Counted from the first letter of the stretch, positions 20,278 to 29,769 are shown. The stretch is 64,000 nt of DNA from Symbiodinium natans (GCA_905221605.1 CAJNDS010000891.1:822274-886273), one strand, 5' to 3'. The notes: generated from the letters alone by a model not told the origin. Numbers and translations: made by a program.

Positions 20278-20346
20278 CCTGTGAGAACTCGGGGCCGCGG
20301 CAGTCCAGGCGAACTCGGGTGAAGTAGAGCCTCAGGATGATCAGGG
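20278..20346 (-). CDS. Exon with repeat-derived splice edges
   Basis: Minus strand: CCCTAAACCCCAAG acceptor, then LIILRLYFTRVRLDCRG and PEFSQ with almost every codon ending in C or G, then CACAGG|GTTTAGGG donor. 69 nt in total. Hydrophobic start could be part of a membrane or beta segment. Confidence 0.6.
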
Positions 20347-20347
20347 C

Positions 20348-20485
20348 TTGGGGTTTAGGGTTTAGGGTTTAGGGTTTAGGGTTTGGGGTTTGGGGTTTGG
20401 GGTTTGGGGTTTAGGGTTTAGGGTTAGGGGTTAAGGGTTTAGGGTTTAGGGTTTAGGGTTTAGGGTTTAGGGTTAGGGGTCTTAC
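20348..20485 (+). repeat. TTTAGGG array with GGGGTTT variants
   Basis: About 18 units, including five GGGTTTG-type units near 20380-20417. Confidence 0.95.
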
Positions 20486-20802
20486 AGGATTAGGGAGGAG
20501 AATATGACATTGCCCAAAATAGCGGTACCCCTCCATGTAATTCCCCAAATTAATGTAATCCTAGTATAGGAAGCCTCATAGAGGGTACAACCAAAAGTTC
20601 GGTACCTCCCCTGAAACATCCTTCTAGGGGTTCCCGAATCGCCGAAAACTTTCCGAAGGGACGCCCAACTACGTTGGGCTTTAGGGTTAGGGTTTCGGGT
20701 TTGGGGTTTAGGGTTTCGAGGTTGGGGTGGTTAGGGGGTTGGGGTTTCGAGTTTAGTTTTTAGGAATCAGGGTTTAGGGTTTAGGGTTTAGGGTTTAGTG
20801 GT

Positions 20803-21060
20803 CAATGTCTCCATCGGTTCCGCAGCAAACATCATCAAGGCAGACAACGTCCAACTCGCCCACCAGGAAGTTCTTCCTAAACTGGGGCGACGAGTCCAAG
20901 CGGAAATGTGTGTGCCATGCTTGGTTGGAATCGAAGATTGCTCTCTTGCCAAGAGCATGCAGCTGTAGTCTAGCCACAAACGTAAGTCGTACAGCAGCAG
21001 CTTGCGAGGAAAGCGCCAGGTGCCAGAAGCCAGTACATGGTCGTTGAGGTCAGGATGAAG
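20803..21060 (-). CDS. Protein-like minus-strand region with two overlapping frames
   Basis: One frame (LHPDLNDHVLASGTW, FPRKLLLYDLRLWLDY) fits the upstream half; another (AIFDSNQAWHTHFRLDS, FRKNFLVGELDVVCLDD, stop) fits the downstream half. The switch near 20955-20975 suggests a frameshift or an unseen small intron. Possibly a decayed gene. Family not recognised. Confidence 0.5.
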
Positions 21061-21143
21061 GGCCAGGTTTAGGGTTTAGGGTTTAGGGTTTAGGGTTTAG
21101 AGTCTAGGGTTTAGGGTTTAGGGTTTAGGGCCTCAGCGCTCAG

Positions 21144-21216
21144 CACTGTGACTGTGACTGACTGTTACGTGGACAAGGCCGCGAGACGCAGACGCTGTGC
21201 AATGCGCAAAGCTTAA
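21144..21216 (+). CDS. Putative terminal exon, basic tail
   Basis: GCGCTCAG acceptor, STVTVTDCYVDKAARRRRCA then MRKA and TAA. Good GC3; short Arg-rich C-terminus. Confidence 0.5.
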
Positions 21217-21298
21217 GCTAAGCATGGGGGTAGACTGAGGACCCTGAACCCTAAACCCTAAACCCTAAACCCTAAACCCTAAACCCTAAACCCTAAAC

Positions 21299-21338
21299 CC
21301 TGACACAGAGGCCCCGAGATAGCTCTTGGGGTCGTTGC
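21299..21338 (-). CDS. Short exon between family H element and CCCTAAA array
   Basis: Minus NDPKSYLGASVS, ending GTCAGG|GTTTAGGG. The acceptor would lie in the family H element. Confidence 0.45.
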
Positions 21339-21500
21339 ATGGTCCCTTAGCAGGGGTCCTCATATACTGTACCCCATATATACCCTCTAACACCCAAGGC
21401 CCATACTTCAGAGCCCTTTAAAGAGGGTAAGGGCAAAAACAAGTGTATATATATATATACTTCTATAGATAGATAGCTACCCTTAGATTTAGGTTTGAAG
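21339..21500. mobile_element. Family H element, copy 1
   Basis: Shares GGTCCCTTAGCA, GGCCCATACTTC and CTACCCTTAGA blocks with copies at 24.94, 39.26 and 46.58 kb; a TATATA/GATA microsatellite is embedded near 21451-21476. Confidence 0.6.
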
Positions 21501-21516
21501 GTTTGGGGTTTGGGGT

Positions 21517-21619
21517 TTCGACCCTTTCTTGCTGGAAGTTGTCAGCCAAGACACGTGTCCGGTTGCAGCTGGTAAGCTTTGATCACCTCGATCCGAGTTC
21601 CATGTCAGTTTGTGGGTTC
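21517..21619 (-). CDS. Putative exon starting after TTTAG
   Basis: Minus strand TTTAG|GGA acceptor, THKLTWNSDRGDQSLPAAT then GHVSWLTTSSKK, GT donor (GTCGAAACC). Continuous 33 codons. Confidence 0.5.
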
Positions 21620-21699
21620 CCTAAACCCTAAACCCTAAACCCTAAACCCTGAACCCTAAACCCTAAACCCTAAACCCTAAACCGCTTAGGCCTAGAGTT

Positions 21700-21830
21700 C
21701 AAGGACTTGAATATACCAGGAAATAGCAGATCCTGGAAGAAGCTGCTCTCGTGCGCTTCCCGGATCCCCTCAGAACCATACTTACTCACCGGACGTGGAC
21801 TTCATGAAAGAACTTCCCAAAGCCACCTAA
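21700..21830. CDS. Coding island, strand uncertain
   Basis: Plus: TTCAAG acceptor, DLNIPGNSRSWKKLLSC... open for 43 codons. Minus: a perfect GTGAGTAAGT donor after GFGKFFHEVHV and a second piece GIREAHESSFFQDLLFPG. Both are credible. Confidence 0.4.
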
Positions 21831-22182
21831 CCCTAAACCCCAAACCCCAAACCCTAAACCCTAAACCCTATTCCCTAAACCCTAAACGCTTATGAAGCCT
21901 CACCCCTGAACCTCGAAGCCTGCGCCCTAGACCCTAAATCCCCAATCAAGCCTAAAGACTGAACCATAAACTTCAAAACCTTTTTGCTTGCTTCTCCAAC
22001 AACTACAAAGGAGAGGCTGCGCTTCAGTTTTTTCTACAGAATAAAGACAGCCCAAATGTTTAAAGTTCAAGTTTAGGCCGAAGAAGGTCTCCGGTTCACA
22101 CTCAAATCGTGTGAGCCTACCGTATGATGCGACATTCGCAGTGCCCCACCACACCAGCACCCCAAACCTCAAAACCACACAA

Positions 22183-22273
22183 GGGGGTTTACGACACTAG
22201 GGGTACCATATTGGGGTCCTTGCTATAAGATTTGGGGATCCATATTGGGGGTCCCCTATTTTCGTAAACCCCC
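22183..22273. mobile_element. Family G element, copy 2
   Basis: Ends GGGGGTTTACGACAC and TTTTCGTAAACCCCC with GGGGTCCTTGCTATAAG inside, as in copy 1. Confidence 0.8.
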
Positions 22274-22381
22274 ACAAGAATCTGAAGAATCTCGAAGGGG
22301 GAGTATTCTTGGACATTCAAGTGCTCCCTCTACACGTCTTTCGGGGGCCCCAGGGACCTTCGCCCTACCAAGCCTCAACTT
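22274..22381 (+). CDS. Exon between family G and family E elements
   Basis: Plus strand NLKNLEGGVFLDIQVLPLH then VFRGPQGPSPYQASTWD, no stop, bounded exactly by the two elements. The pattern suggests one exon interrupted twice by introner-like insertions. Confidence 0.55.
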
Positions 22382-22460
22382 GGGATGTTCCCCCTTACAC
22401 TCACAGTCCTTAGTAGGGATACCCCTTATTCGAATCCCTATCAAGGACAGGGAACATCCC
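22382..22460. mobile_element. Family E element, copy 2
   Basis: Inverted ends GGGATGTTCCC and GGGAACATCCC with the CCCTTACACTCACAGTCCTT motif. Confidence 0.75.
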
Positions 22461-22467
22461 GAAACCC

Positions 22468-22590
22468 CCCCTAAACCCTAAACCCTAAACCCTAAACCCT
22501 AAACCCTAAACCCTAAACCCTAAACCCTAAACCCTAAACCCTAAACCCTAAACCCTAAACTCTAAACCCTAAACCCTAAACCCTAAACCC
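22468..22590 (-). repeat. CCCTAAA array
   Basis: Seventeen units, one CTCTAAA variant. Confidence 0.95.
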
Positions 22591-22605
22591 AACTCACGAA
22601 AAAAA

Positions 22606-22700
22606 ATAGTGCTTGGGTTCCCCACGCCAGCCACTGGGTCATGTGGCTCATACGGGCCAGGATCGACTTGGTCGCCAAATTCGGTTTACAGGTCTTTCAG
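22606..22700. CDS. Coding island, strand uncertain
   Basis: Plus frame WVPHASHWVMWLIRARIDLV follows AATAG; minus frame FGDQVDPGPYEPHDPVAGVG is also open. A truncated family J end (ACTTGGAGGTTCATGG) follows and is replaced by TTTAGGG units. Confidence 0.45.
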
Positions 22701-22924
22701 GGAATTACTTGGAGGTTCATGGTAGGTTTAGGGTTTAGGGTTTAGGGTTTAGGGTTTAGGGTTCCGCGGCTTACATTCATTTCATGAATTTAAGTCCGCC
22801 GAGGCCTCGGGCCGAAGGTGTATAGGTTGTCAGAACAGGCACCCCCCTCCAAATCCTCCCCCCACACCCAAAGCCATTTTTCGGACCCTTTTTTTTTTGC
22901 CTCAAATGGGTACCCCCCACCCAG

Positions 22925-22996
22925 GAAACCGGGGTCCGCAAGCGGACGGTTCGCCAGGACCAGAGGCAGTTGAAGCTCCCCCCAAAGCCACTTTAA
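22925..22996 (+). CDS. Putative terminal exon, basic
   Basis: CACCCAG acceptor, 23 codons ETGVRKRTVRQDQRQLKL, then PPKPL and TAA, phase 0. Confidence 0.5.
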   Translation, partial: ETGVRKRTVRQDQRQLKLPPKPL

Positions 22997-23320
22997 GTGT
23001 CATTACACGGGCCGAAGAGTCTAAGCTTGAACCTAAACCCTAAACCCGAAGCACTCAACCCTCAAACCTTCAACAAACCCCCCCCTCCCTGCCCCCCCCC
23101 CCTCCCCCCGTTCCTTTCTGCCCCCCCCCTGCCCCCCTTCCCCCCCTCAACCCTACGATCAATCCAAGCCGAACCGTCTTTTGAACCCTAAACCCAAAAA
23201 GACCCTAAACCCCAAAGCGTGAACCTTGAGCCCTAAACCCTCAACCCTAAACCCCAAACCATAAACCATAAACCCAGAACCCTAAACCCTAAACCCAACC
23301 CTTATTTTCTTGGGGTCCAG

Positions 23321-23389
23321 CGACTCGGGCGCTGCGGAATCACCATGCTCACGCGGATGCGTGGGCCGGGCCGACGCGGGTCGCGTAGC
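23321..23389 (+). CDS. Putative exon, Arg-rich
   Basis: GGGGTCCAG acceptor, 23 codons RLGRCGITMLTRMRGPGRRG then SRS, GT donor (GTTAAAATT). A family J remnant follows at 23403-23487. Confidence 0.45.
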
Positions 23390-23534
23390 GTTAAAATTAA
23401 TTGGGTTCACTAATGTAATTTGTGATAGGTGCAGGTACAATTGGGGTTAGAAGTGCCCGGAACCTCCAAGTAGGGGCTGGCAGGCTTAAGGCGTTCAGGG
23501 TTTAAGCTTAGAGTGCCAGGGATGAAGCTTGCAA

Positions 23535-23656
23535 AGGGTTTAGGGTTTAGGGTTTAGGGTTTAGGGTTTAGGGTTTAGGGTTTAGGGTTTAGGGTTTAGG
23601 GTTTAGGGTTTAGGGTTTAGGGTTTAGCGTTTAGGGTTTAGGGTTTAGGGTTTAGA
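23535..23656 (+). repeat. TTTAGGG array
   Basis: About 17 units, one TTTAGCG variant. Confidence 0.95.
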
Positions 23657-23762
23657 AGGCTTAGGGTCTGCTGTGGATTGATATAGGGTAGAGGACCTCG
23701 GCTTCAAGGATATGGGATCTTAAGGGATTCAAGCAAGTTAGGGCGACTGGGTAAGCGGTCAG

Positions 23763-23820
23763 ACTGTCATCCCAAGACAGGACTCTCATCAATCTTGCGG
23801 GCAAGAGGCGGCCTTTGTTT
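23763..23820 (+). CDS. Exon with GTTTAGGG donor
   Basis: GCGGTCAG acceptor, TVIPRQDSHQSCGQEAAF, then TTT|GTTTAGGG. 58 nt. The donor comes from the repeat. Confidence 0.5.
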
Positions 23821-24108
23821 GTTTAGGGTTTAGGGTAGAGTTTACAGACAAGTTTTAGGGCAACTGGACCCTAGAGGAACCTAGGAATGATACCCCTTTT
23901 TGGTTTAACGGGGATTACAAGGGAGGCCTGAAAGGAGAATAAGGAACGAAAGGAGGTAATGTAGGGGCTCACTAGGGGCTACTTGGGTAAAAAGGGGCTA
24001 CATAAGGAATAGAGGGGTTATCTAGGGTAATAAGATTCAGGGCCCCTTCAAGGGGCCCCTCCAAAAAACCCCTTAAACCCTAAACCCTAAACCCTTATCA
24101 ATGATAAG

Positions 24109-24198
24109 GGCGGCCGCGATCTGTCAGAGTCCGCCACGGGAGTGGCTAAGTCGCAACACAGGCTCCGGCATGCTCCCGGGCTACAGACCCATCCCTAG
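24109..24198 (+). CDS. Putative terminal exon
   Basis: GATAAG acceptor, GGRDLSESATGVAKSQH then RLRHAPGLQTHP and TAG; 30 codons, phase 0, very high GC3. Lies between CCCTAAA blocks. Confidence 0.55.
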   Translation, partial: GGRDLSESATGVAKSQHRLRHAPGLQTHP

Positions 24199-24448
24199 CA
24201 CCCCGCCCTCTCTTACCCTAAACCCTGAACCCTAAACCCCAAACACAAAACCCTAAACCACAAACCCCAAAACCCCAAAACCCAAACCCTAAACCCAAAA
24301 CCCCAACACCCCCAAAACCCCCAATCCCCAAAACCCCAAACCCTAACCCCAAAACCCCAAAACCCCAAACCCCAAACCCTAAACCCAAAACCCAAAACCC
24401 AAAACCCAAAACCCCAAACCTCAAACCCTAAACCCTAAACCACCCCAG

Positions 24449-24525
24449 CTAAGCCGAGACACCCAGGTCGAACTCCCGCTGGGTGATGAGCGTCCAGGTC
24501 AGTTCGCCCTTCAGCCGAGAAGGGT
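24449..24525 (-). CDS. Putative terminal exon
   Basis: The minus strand reads LKGELTWTLITQREFDLGVSA then TAG, nearly every codon ending in G or C. Acceptor possibly CTGAAG. The plus strand is also open (VELPLGDERPGQFALQ) with lower support. Confidence 0.55.
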
Positions 24526-24625
24526 GGGCACCAGTGAGGGTTTAGGGTTTAGGGTTTAGGGTTTGGGGTTTAGGGTTTAGGGTTTAGGGTTTAGGGTTTG
24601 GGGGAAACTCTAAACCCCTGCTATT

Positions 24626-24730
24626 CTCCAAGATTGCTCTCTTGATTAAGGAATATACCCTAACTTATACTAAGGATGCTTAGTACGAATTAGGGTGGAT
24701 TCCTTACTTTAAGGGGTTTCGGAACATCTG
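24626..24730. mobile_element. Family C element, copy 2
   Basis: Contains GATTAAGGAATATACCCTAA and the inverse AATTAGGGTGGATTCC, right end GGGGTTTCGGAACATCTGG. Confidence 0.65.
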
Positions 24731-24750
24731 GCCACCCCTAAACCGTAAAC

Positions 24751-24832
24751 CCTTAAGCCCAAAGGAAGCGATCGCCTTCTCAGCCACGATCATCTGCGGA
24801 ATGGCGTCGAGGCAGTCGCCGACCTCGCGCAT
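24751..24832 (-). CDS. Exon with strong splice sites
   Basis: Minus strand CACTCTGCAG acceptor, MREVGDCLDAIPQMIVAEKA then IASFGLK, and AAGG|GTTTACGG donor. 27 codons plus one base, helix-like composition, GC3 near 90%. One of the best single exons. Protein not named. Confidence 0.7.
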
Positions 24833-24942
24833 CTGCAGAGTGTAGGGTTCAGGGTTCAGGTTCAGGGTTGCAGGGTTCAGGCTTCAGGGTTCAGGGTGTA
24901 GGTATGGCTTCAGGGTTCAGGGTTCAGGGCTCAGGGTTTAGG

Positions 24943-25075
24943 TATGGGCCCTTAATATGGGTCCCTTGTTATATGACCCATTTTTGCACCCCTTAATAAG
25001 GGCCCCATACTTCGCATCCCTTTAAACCCCTTTAAACAAGGGTACGGGACTAAGGGCACATGGTTCCAACCTTAG
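24943..25075. mobile_element. Family H element, copy 2
   Basis: TATGGGCCCTTAATATGGG and GGTTCCAACCTTAGAAGG ends, shared with copy 4 at 46.58 kb. Confidence 0.65.
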
Positions 25076-25440
25076 AAGGCGTGTAGGGTTCAGGGTTGAA
25101 GGGCTGAGAGGGGCTGCTGCACCTAAGGGCTTGGGAGATGTAAGCTGAGCCCAGGTTTTGGGTGGAGGCCAAGAGTGCGAGTCTAGGGTTTGGGGTCTGG
25201 GTTGTAGGGTTGCGGGTCCTAAGGTCTAGGGACCCTAACCCGGAGCTCTGCCACACAGAAGAACTATGGCAAAGGAAGGGGCTGCACAAGCAATATCACC
25301 CCACAACAGTCTAAACTCTGAATCCTGCTTACCCTAAAGCCGTTTCAAACCCCAAACTGTAAACCCTAAACTAAACGCCCTCATAGCCCCAATCCTCCCC
25401 ATAACCCTTAACCTAATGACCCACGCCCTCTAACCCTAAA

Positions 25441-25625
25441 CCCTGAAACCCTGAAACCCTGAACCCCTGAACCCCTGACCCCCTGAACCCCTGAACCCCT
25501 GAACCCCCAAACCCCCAAACCCCCAAACCCCCAAACCCCCAAACCCCCAAACCCCCAAACCCCCAAACCCCTAAACCCCTAAACCCCTAAACAAACCCCT
25601 AAACCCCTAAACCACTAAACCCTAA
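25441..25625 (-). repeat. Array of homogenised CCCTGAA, CCCCCAAA and CCCCTAAA variants
   Basis: Successive blocks: CCCTGAAA (25441-25465), CCCCTGAA, then about eight CCCCCAAA units (25501-25565), then CCCCTAAA. Each variant is locally uniform. Confidence 0.95.
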
Positions 25626-25627
25626 AC

Positions 25628-25702
25628 CTGAATCGGCCGGAGGCAAACCCTCGCTGTGTGCCAGGGGCCCCTGCATTGCAACCGCTGAACTGGAGGCTCA
25701 GC
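25628..25702 (-). CDS. Exon with CCTACCCAG acceptor and CAG|GTTTAGG donor
   Basis: 75 nt. Reading frame LSLQFSGCNAGAPGTQRGF (phase +1) would join the exon at 26598-26692 in phase; another frame AEPPVQRLQCRGPWHTA is also open, and so is the plus strand. Splice edges on minus are the stronger. Confidence 0.5.
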
Positions 25703-25705
25703 CTG

Positions 25706-25815
25706 GGTAGGGGTTTAGGGGTTTAGGGGTTTAGGGGTTTAGGGGTTTAGGGGTTTAGGGGTTTAGGGGTTTAGGGGTTTAGGGGTTTAGGGGTTTAGGG
25801 GTTTAGGGGTTTAGA
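25706..25815 (+). repeat. TTTAGGGG octamer array
   Basis: Thirteen uniform TTTAGGGG units. Confidence 0.95.
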
Positions 25816-26597
25816 CCCGTAGACCTTCAAACCCGAAATGCCAAACCCTCAAGGGCTATTAAAGGTTTGCCTTTTGGAATTGGGGCTTGGGGCGCGTAGG
25901 ACTGTCGGGTTTATGGGCTTTAGGAACTTGAGGGGTTAGGGTTGTTTGGTTTCGAGGGCTGTGGGAGCTCCCTCCGACCATGAACCCTAAACCCTAAACC
26001 CTAAACCCTAAACCCTAAACCCTAAACCACTCTTTCTAGTGTTTTCAGGTTTCCGGGTTTTCGCAGTTTAGGTTTGGGGCTTAGGGCTAGGGCCAAGTGG
26101 CAAGGGCATGGCGTAGGGTTCAGAGTTTAGCTCAAGCGATGACCCTTTGAGAGACCGTGCAGTCTCTTGAGACTCAAACATCGACGACCAGGGCCAACTC
26201 AAGATCCAACCCTGATCCCTAAACTGTAAACCCTAAACCCTCAGCCCTAAACCCTAAACCCCAAACCCTAAACCCGGGAGTAACCTAGGAATACAAAGGG
26301 TGCCCTTTTGGGGATTAAGGGGATTATAGGGGATACTCCGGGTCCTAGAAACTTATGCGCGTGTACATGTTGCACACATATATCTACGAACGCTTAGGCC
26401 AACAAGCACTAAACTAAGACATACCTTCCTCTGAGGTAGACTGATCTTATTTGGCGGATGTGATGTGGTGTGCTTACCTAAACCCTAAACCCTAAACCCT
26501 GAACCCTGAACCCTGAAACCCTCAACCCTCTAGCCCAAAACCCTGAAACCCTCAACACTCTAGCCCTAAACCCTAAACCCTACACCCTAAACCCTAC

Positions 26598-26692
26598 TGG
26601 CTCCGAGACCCTTTCAAGCTCATGACGAGGCGCGTGTTCCCTTCGTCACCCGGGCCGAATAAAACCGTAGTCACTGCTATGGTCGCTGGGGC
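26598..26692 (-). CDS. Exon with GTAGGG donor
   Basis: Minus strand GCGTGGCAG acceptor, APATIAVTTVLFGPGDEG then NTRLVMSLKGSRS, and GCCA|GTAGGGTTTAGGG donor; 95 nt. Both sites are convincing and GC3 is high. Beta-strand-like hydrophobic run followed by Gly-rich turn. Unknown family. Confidence 0.65.
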
Positions 26693-26719
26693 CTGCCACG
26701 CAGCATCATTGGTTTAGGG

Positions 26720-26880
26720 TTTAGGGCTAGAGGGCTTGATTAGGGCTTAGGGTTTAGGGTTTAGGGTTTAGGGTTTAGGGTTTAGGGTTTAGGGTTTAGG
26801 GTTTAGGGTTTAGGGTTTAGGGTTTAGGGTTTAGGGTTTAGGGTTTAGGGCTAGAGGGTAGAGGGTTGAGGGTTTAGGGT
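26720..26880 (+). repeat. TTTAGGG array
   Basis: About 18 perfect units with AGAGGG variants at both ends. Confidence 0.95.
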
Positions 26881-26993
26881 TTAGGGAGATTCAGGGACAC
26901 TGCATCCCGACCCCCCACAAGATGCAGAGGACCAGTTTAACTAGGGCTTAGGGTCTAGGGTCTAGGGTTTAGGGTTTAAGGTTTAGGGTTTAG

Positions 26994-27136
26994 GGCTACT
27001 GCTTCCTTGCTTGCCCATCTCCCACGCACTTTCCTTCATCGAATACTTCAGTTACCCGCTGTGGCAAACCTGGAGGTTCGGGCAGCCAGAAGATCTGCCG
27101 CACCAGAACGACACTATACTCCCCTTAGAACCTTAA
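26994..27136 (+). CDS. Terminal exon starting directly after TTTAG
   Basis: With TTTAG|GG as acceptor the frame reads LLLPCLPISHALSFIEYFSY then PLWQTWRFGQPEDLP and HQNDTILPLEP, TAA. 47 codons without stop; aromatic-rich and protein-like. Downstream sequence turns AT-rich, as expected of a gene end. Confidence 0.65.
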
Positions 27137-28000
27137 GAAAATGCTATTTTTTTAACATCCTCTTGGGCTTTATGTAAACAAAAATACAGTAATTCCCAAG
27201 GGGGATATAGGACAATGCACATCAAAGTCATGGCATGATTTCCTTGCTGGTTCATACTCAGTAGTGAAATAAGGAAGTGGGCACCCTTTTTTTGGTTCAT
27301 AATTCTCTTCTTGAAAAACACGTACTTCCTTCTTACTTTTACATTATAAGGAGTGACTACGCCCTCCAAGATAATGCCAGTGATTGTAGTTCCAGCGCGT
27401 AATGTATTAAAAAAAAAGAAGAGAAATAAGTAAATGAACGAACGGAGTGAGAAGAAGAGCGCATGATTTGAATAGAGGTGCTGAAAGCAGAGGCGCTCTG
27501 ATGACATCCACGGTCTTTTAATGGAATCTTCTTCATAGCTTTCTTAAAATCTAACCCTGTATTACATGCCCCAAAAAAGAAGGATGTGAATACAACGAAG
27601 TAAAAGTGAAACAAGAGAATGGCGTGTGCGGGCCAATATGACTACAATTACCTAAGGACCGCACAAATTGAGCTATAAAAAGATAGTAGCATTTGTGCCC
27701 CTTAGTATGAGGTGTGGGGGGGATGCCCTCCACCATCAAGTTGGGGGTAGATTCGGCATCACGAAGCGTGCCGCGCTTGTCCTTCTCAGCCTGACGTTTC
27801 GCCTCATCTCTGGCCTTCGTGCTGTCTCTTCGCGCTTCCTGATGTCTTGGATTCCTCTTCTGAACCATCTTGAGCTTGGTCAGAAGCCCTGCAAGCTCCC
27901 TTCCTCCTTCAATGCTTTCTCAATCACCTCACCATTAAGAACTAGCGGCTTTTAGTACCATCCTGGAGTTGCTACTCTGCCTGAGATTACCTGCGTTGAA
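27137..28000. other. AT-rich telomere-repeat-free stretch
   Basis: About 0.85 kb without heptamers. Holds the minus-strand frame listed below and otherwise AT-rich sequence consistent with 3' flanking or intron DNA. Confidence 0.5.
27551..27868 (-). CDS. Charged, coiled-coil-like N-terminal frame
   Basis: From ATG the minus strand reads MVQKRNPRHQEARRDSTKAR then DEAKRQAEKDKRGTLRDAES, dense in K/R/E/D as in a helical or nucleic-acid-binding segment. The frame stays open to 27551, but only the first 60 codons look coding. Upstream, LNGEVIEKALKEEGSLQ is open in another frame ending at TTGCAG, so the true join may differ. Confidence 0.5.
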   Translation of the reverse strand: MVQKRNPRHQEARRDSTKARDEAKRQAEKDKRGTLRDAESTPNLMVEGIPPTPHTKGHKCYYLFIAQFVRSLGNCSHIGPHTPFSCFTFTSLYSHPSFLGHVIQG

Positions 28001-28069
28001 GGGTCTAGGGTTTAGGGTTTAGGGTATGGGGTTTAGGGTTGAAGAGTTCAGGGCTTAGGACTTAGGCTC

Positions 28070-28437
28070 TCAGTGTCCTTTGAAGGGATGAACATCAACA
28101 GAAAAAGGAAGCTTATCCGACCTATCCCCTTTGCCTGTTTTGGGGACAAGCTTTTCGAAAAGAAATCCCACACCCGCAACTACTATTTGCTTAAGAACCC
28201 CAAAAGAATAAAACAAATACTAATCCCAATCTTACCCTGAATAAGGAAGAATATTTTGGAATTTTTTCAGGGTTCTTAAGCAATTAGTGGGTAATATTCT
28301 GCGCAGAAAGGCGCCTTCAGGATGAGAGAAAGCAGGACGACTGCGCTAGGGTTTAGGGTTCAGAGCTCTGTAACCCTAAGCCCGAAACCCTAGGTACGCA
28401 GTCAACGAGCAAGCGCCAAAATGCACATGCTGGCAGC
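28070..28437 (-). CDS. Three-exon gene end with GC-AG introner and foldback intron
   Basis: Minus-strand exons 28398-28437 (PACAFWRLLVDC), 28282-28345 (RSRPAFSHPEGAFLRRILPT) and 28070-28179 (AGVGFLFEKLVPKTGKGD, then SDKLPFSVDVHPFKGH and TGA) keep one frame. The first intron (28346-28397, 52 nt, GT-AG) is a foldback of GGGTT/AACCC repeats; the second is family D with a GC donor. The plus strand also has open frames, but the splice logic is worse. Confidence 0.55.
28180..28281 (-). mobile_element. Family D element, copy 3 (GC-AG introner-like)
   Basis: Minus: AATT|GCTTAAGAACCC ... GCAAATAGTAG|TTGCGG. Removing it joins two open frames. Confidence 0.7.
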
Positions 28438-28949
28438 CTTAGTAATCGTATGAAAGGTTGCTGCAGAATTAGGAAACCCCTCGTAGTCAAAACCTGGGTT
28501 TATGGTAGAACCTAAACCCTAAACCCGAAACCCTAAACCCTAAACCCGAAACCCCACAGGTCAGGAAAGGCTCAAGCCTCCGGGCTTTTGGTTTCAAGGA
28601 CCTGGGAGGCTCTTCTGGTTTTTGGGTTTGGGTTTGAGGGTTGAGGGTTTAGGGTTTAGGGTTTGAGGTCTTAGTGTCTTTGGCATAGGTCTCTTGGCTT
28701 CCTTTCGGGGAATAGGAGGGTTCAGGGCTGAGGTGCTTCCTTGGGCTTGAAGGCATCAGGGACGTTTGCATTGGAGGTTTAGGGTTTGGGGTTTAGGGTT
28801 TAGGGTTTAGGGTTTAGGGTGCAGGGCGTTTGCTACTTTTCCTTTGCTCAGGGTTCAGGGCTTAGGATCGTTGGAAGGCGTTGGGGCAGGCGCTGAGGCA
28901 TCTTCATAGGGCTTGCAGGTTGGAGGCTTAGGTTTTGGGGTCGTCATGT

Positions 28950-29065
28950 CCCTAAACCCTAAGCCCTAAACCCTAAACCCTACACCCTAAACCCTAAACC
29001 CTAAACCCTAAACCCTAAGCCCTAAACCCTAAACCCTAAACCCTAAACCCTAAACCCTAAACCGA
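28950..29065 (-). repeat. CCCTAAA array
   Basis: About 15 units with CCCTAAG and CCCTACA variants. Confidence 0.95.
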
Positions 29066-29329
29066 ACTTGGGGCGCAAGTCCCTTCAACCTGCATTATCT
29101 CTACAAGAGCCTATCGAACCCAGCAACGAAGTAAAAAGGCCATTCAGAAACGCTAGCCTATAAAAATAGCGCTTGATACAAGCAAAAGAAACATATCCAG
29201 CCCCTGAAACTTAAACCGTGAACCCTAAACCCTCTACCCTAAACCCTAAACCCTACAGTTCAGGTGCGCCGGCCATGCAGGGAATGACGCCTTTTCAGTT
29301 CCACCAGACCCGGAGCTTCTTGAAAGGGT

Positions 29330-29440
29330 TTAGGGTCTGTGAAGTGGAGGGACACCATGATGACCTGCGCGAACGGGATCTGCCACAGCTGCAGGCACCG
29401 TCTGGCAAAAAACCGCACGCTCTGGGGTAAGCCAAGCAAT
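29330..29440 (-). CDS. Putative exon after TTTTCAG
   Basis: In phase 0 it reads IAWLTPERAVFCQTVPAAV then ADPVRAGHHGVPPL and ends in a TAA within a CCCTAAA unit. Phase 0 fits the exon at 29698-29769. Another minus frame (VRFFARRCLQLWQIPFAQ...) continues to 29260, and the plus strand (FLKGFRVCEVEGHHDD) has a GTAAGC donor, so the assignment is open. Confidence 0.45.
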   Translation of the reverse strand: MAWLTPERAVFCQTVPAAVADPVRAGHHGVPPLHRP

Positions 29441-29697
29441 CTGAAAACGCGCATTACGACGTTGTATGATACGTTTAGGGTTTAGGGCTTAGGGTTTAGG
29501 GTTTAGGGCTTAGGGTTTAGGGTTTATGGCTTAGAGAAGTCGGGTTTAGGGGTTAGTAGAGATGAGGGTTTAGGGTTTAGAGACTTAGGGTTTAGGGTCG
29601 TCAGGGTTTAGAGATTGGGGTTTAGACCCTAAACCCTAAACCCTAAACCCTGAACCCTGAACCCTCAACCCAAACCCTAAACCCTCAACCCCAAAAC

Positions 29698-29769
29698 GAA
29701 AAGCGAGATCCAGGGCCCCCGGGCAGCAAATTGCGAGTGCAGCACCGGGTTGTCGCAGAGCTCACGGAC
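29698..29769 (-). CDS. Exon, 24 codons, phase 0 to phase 0
   Basis: Minus strand TCAGCCCAG acceptor, VRELCDNPVLHSQFAARG then PWISLF, and TTC|GTTTTGGGG donor. GC3 about 90%; exact multiple of three. It would follow the ATG exon at 32242-32322 in phase. Confidence 0.65.

Noticed and set aside
22860-22920. Spliced-leader relic (CCATTTT-like sequence)
   Set aside because: Only a short partial resemblance; the TTTGGCTCAAG end is absent. I saw no clear leader relic anywhere, though only by eye.
24213-24424. Gly/Phe/Trp-rich frames
   Set aside because: Translation of CCCTAAA/CCCCAAA variants.
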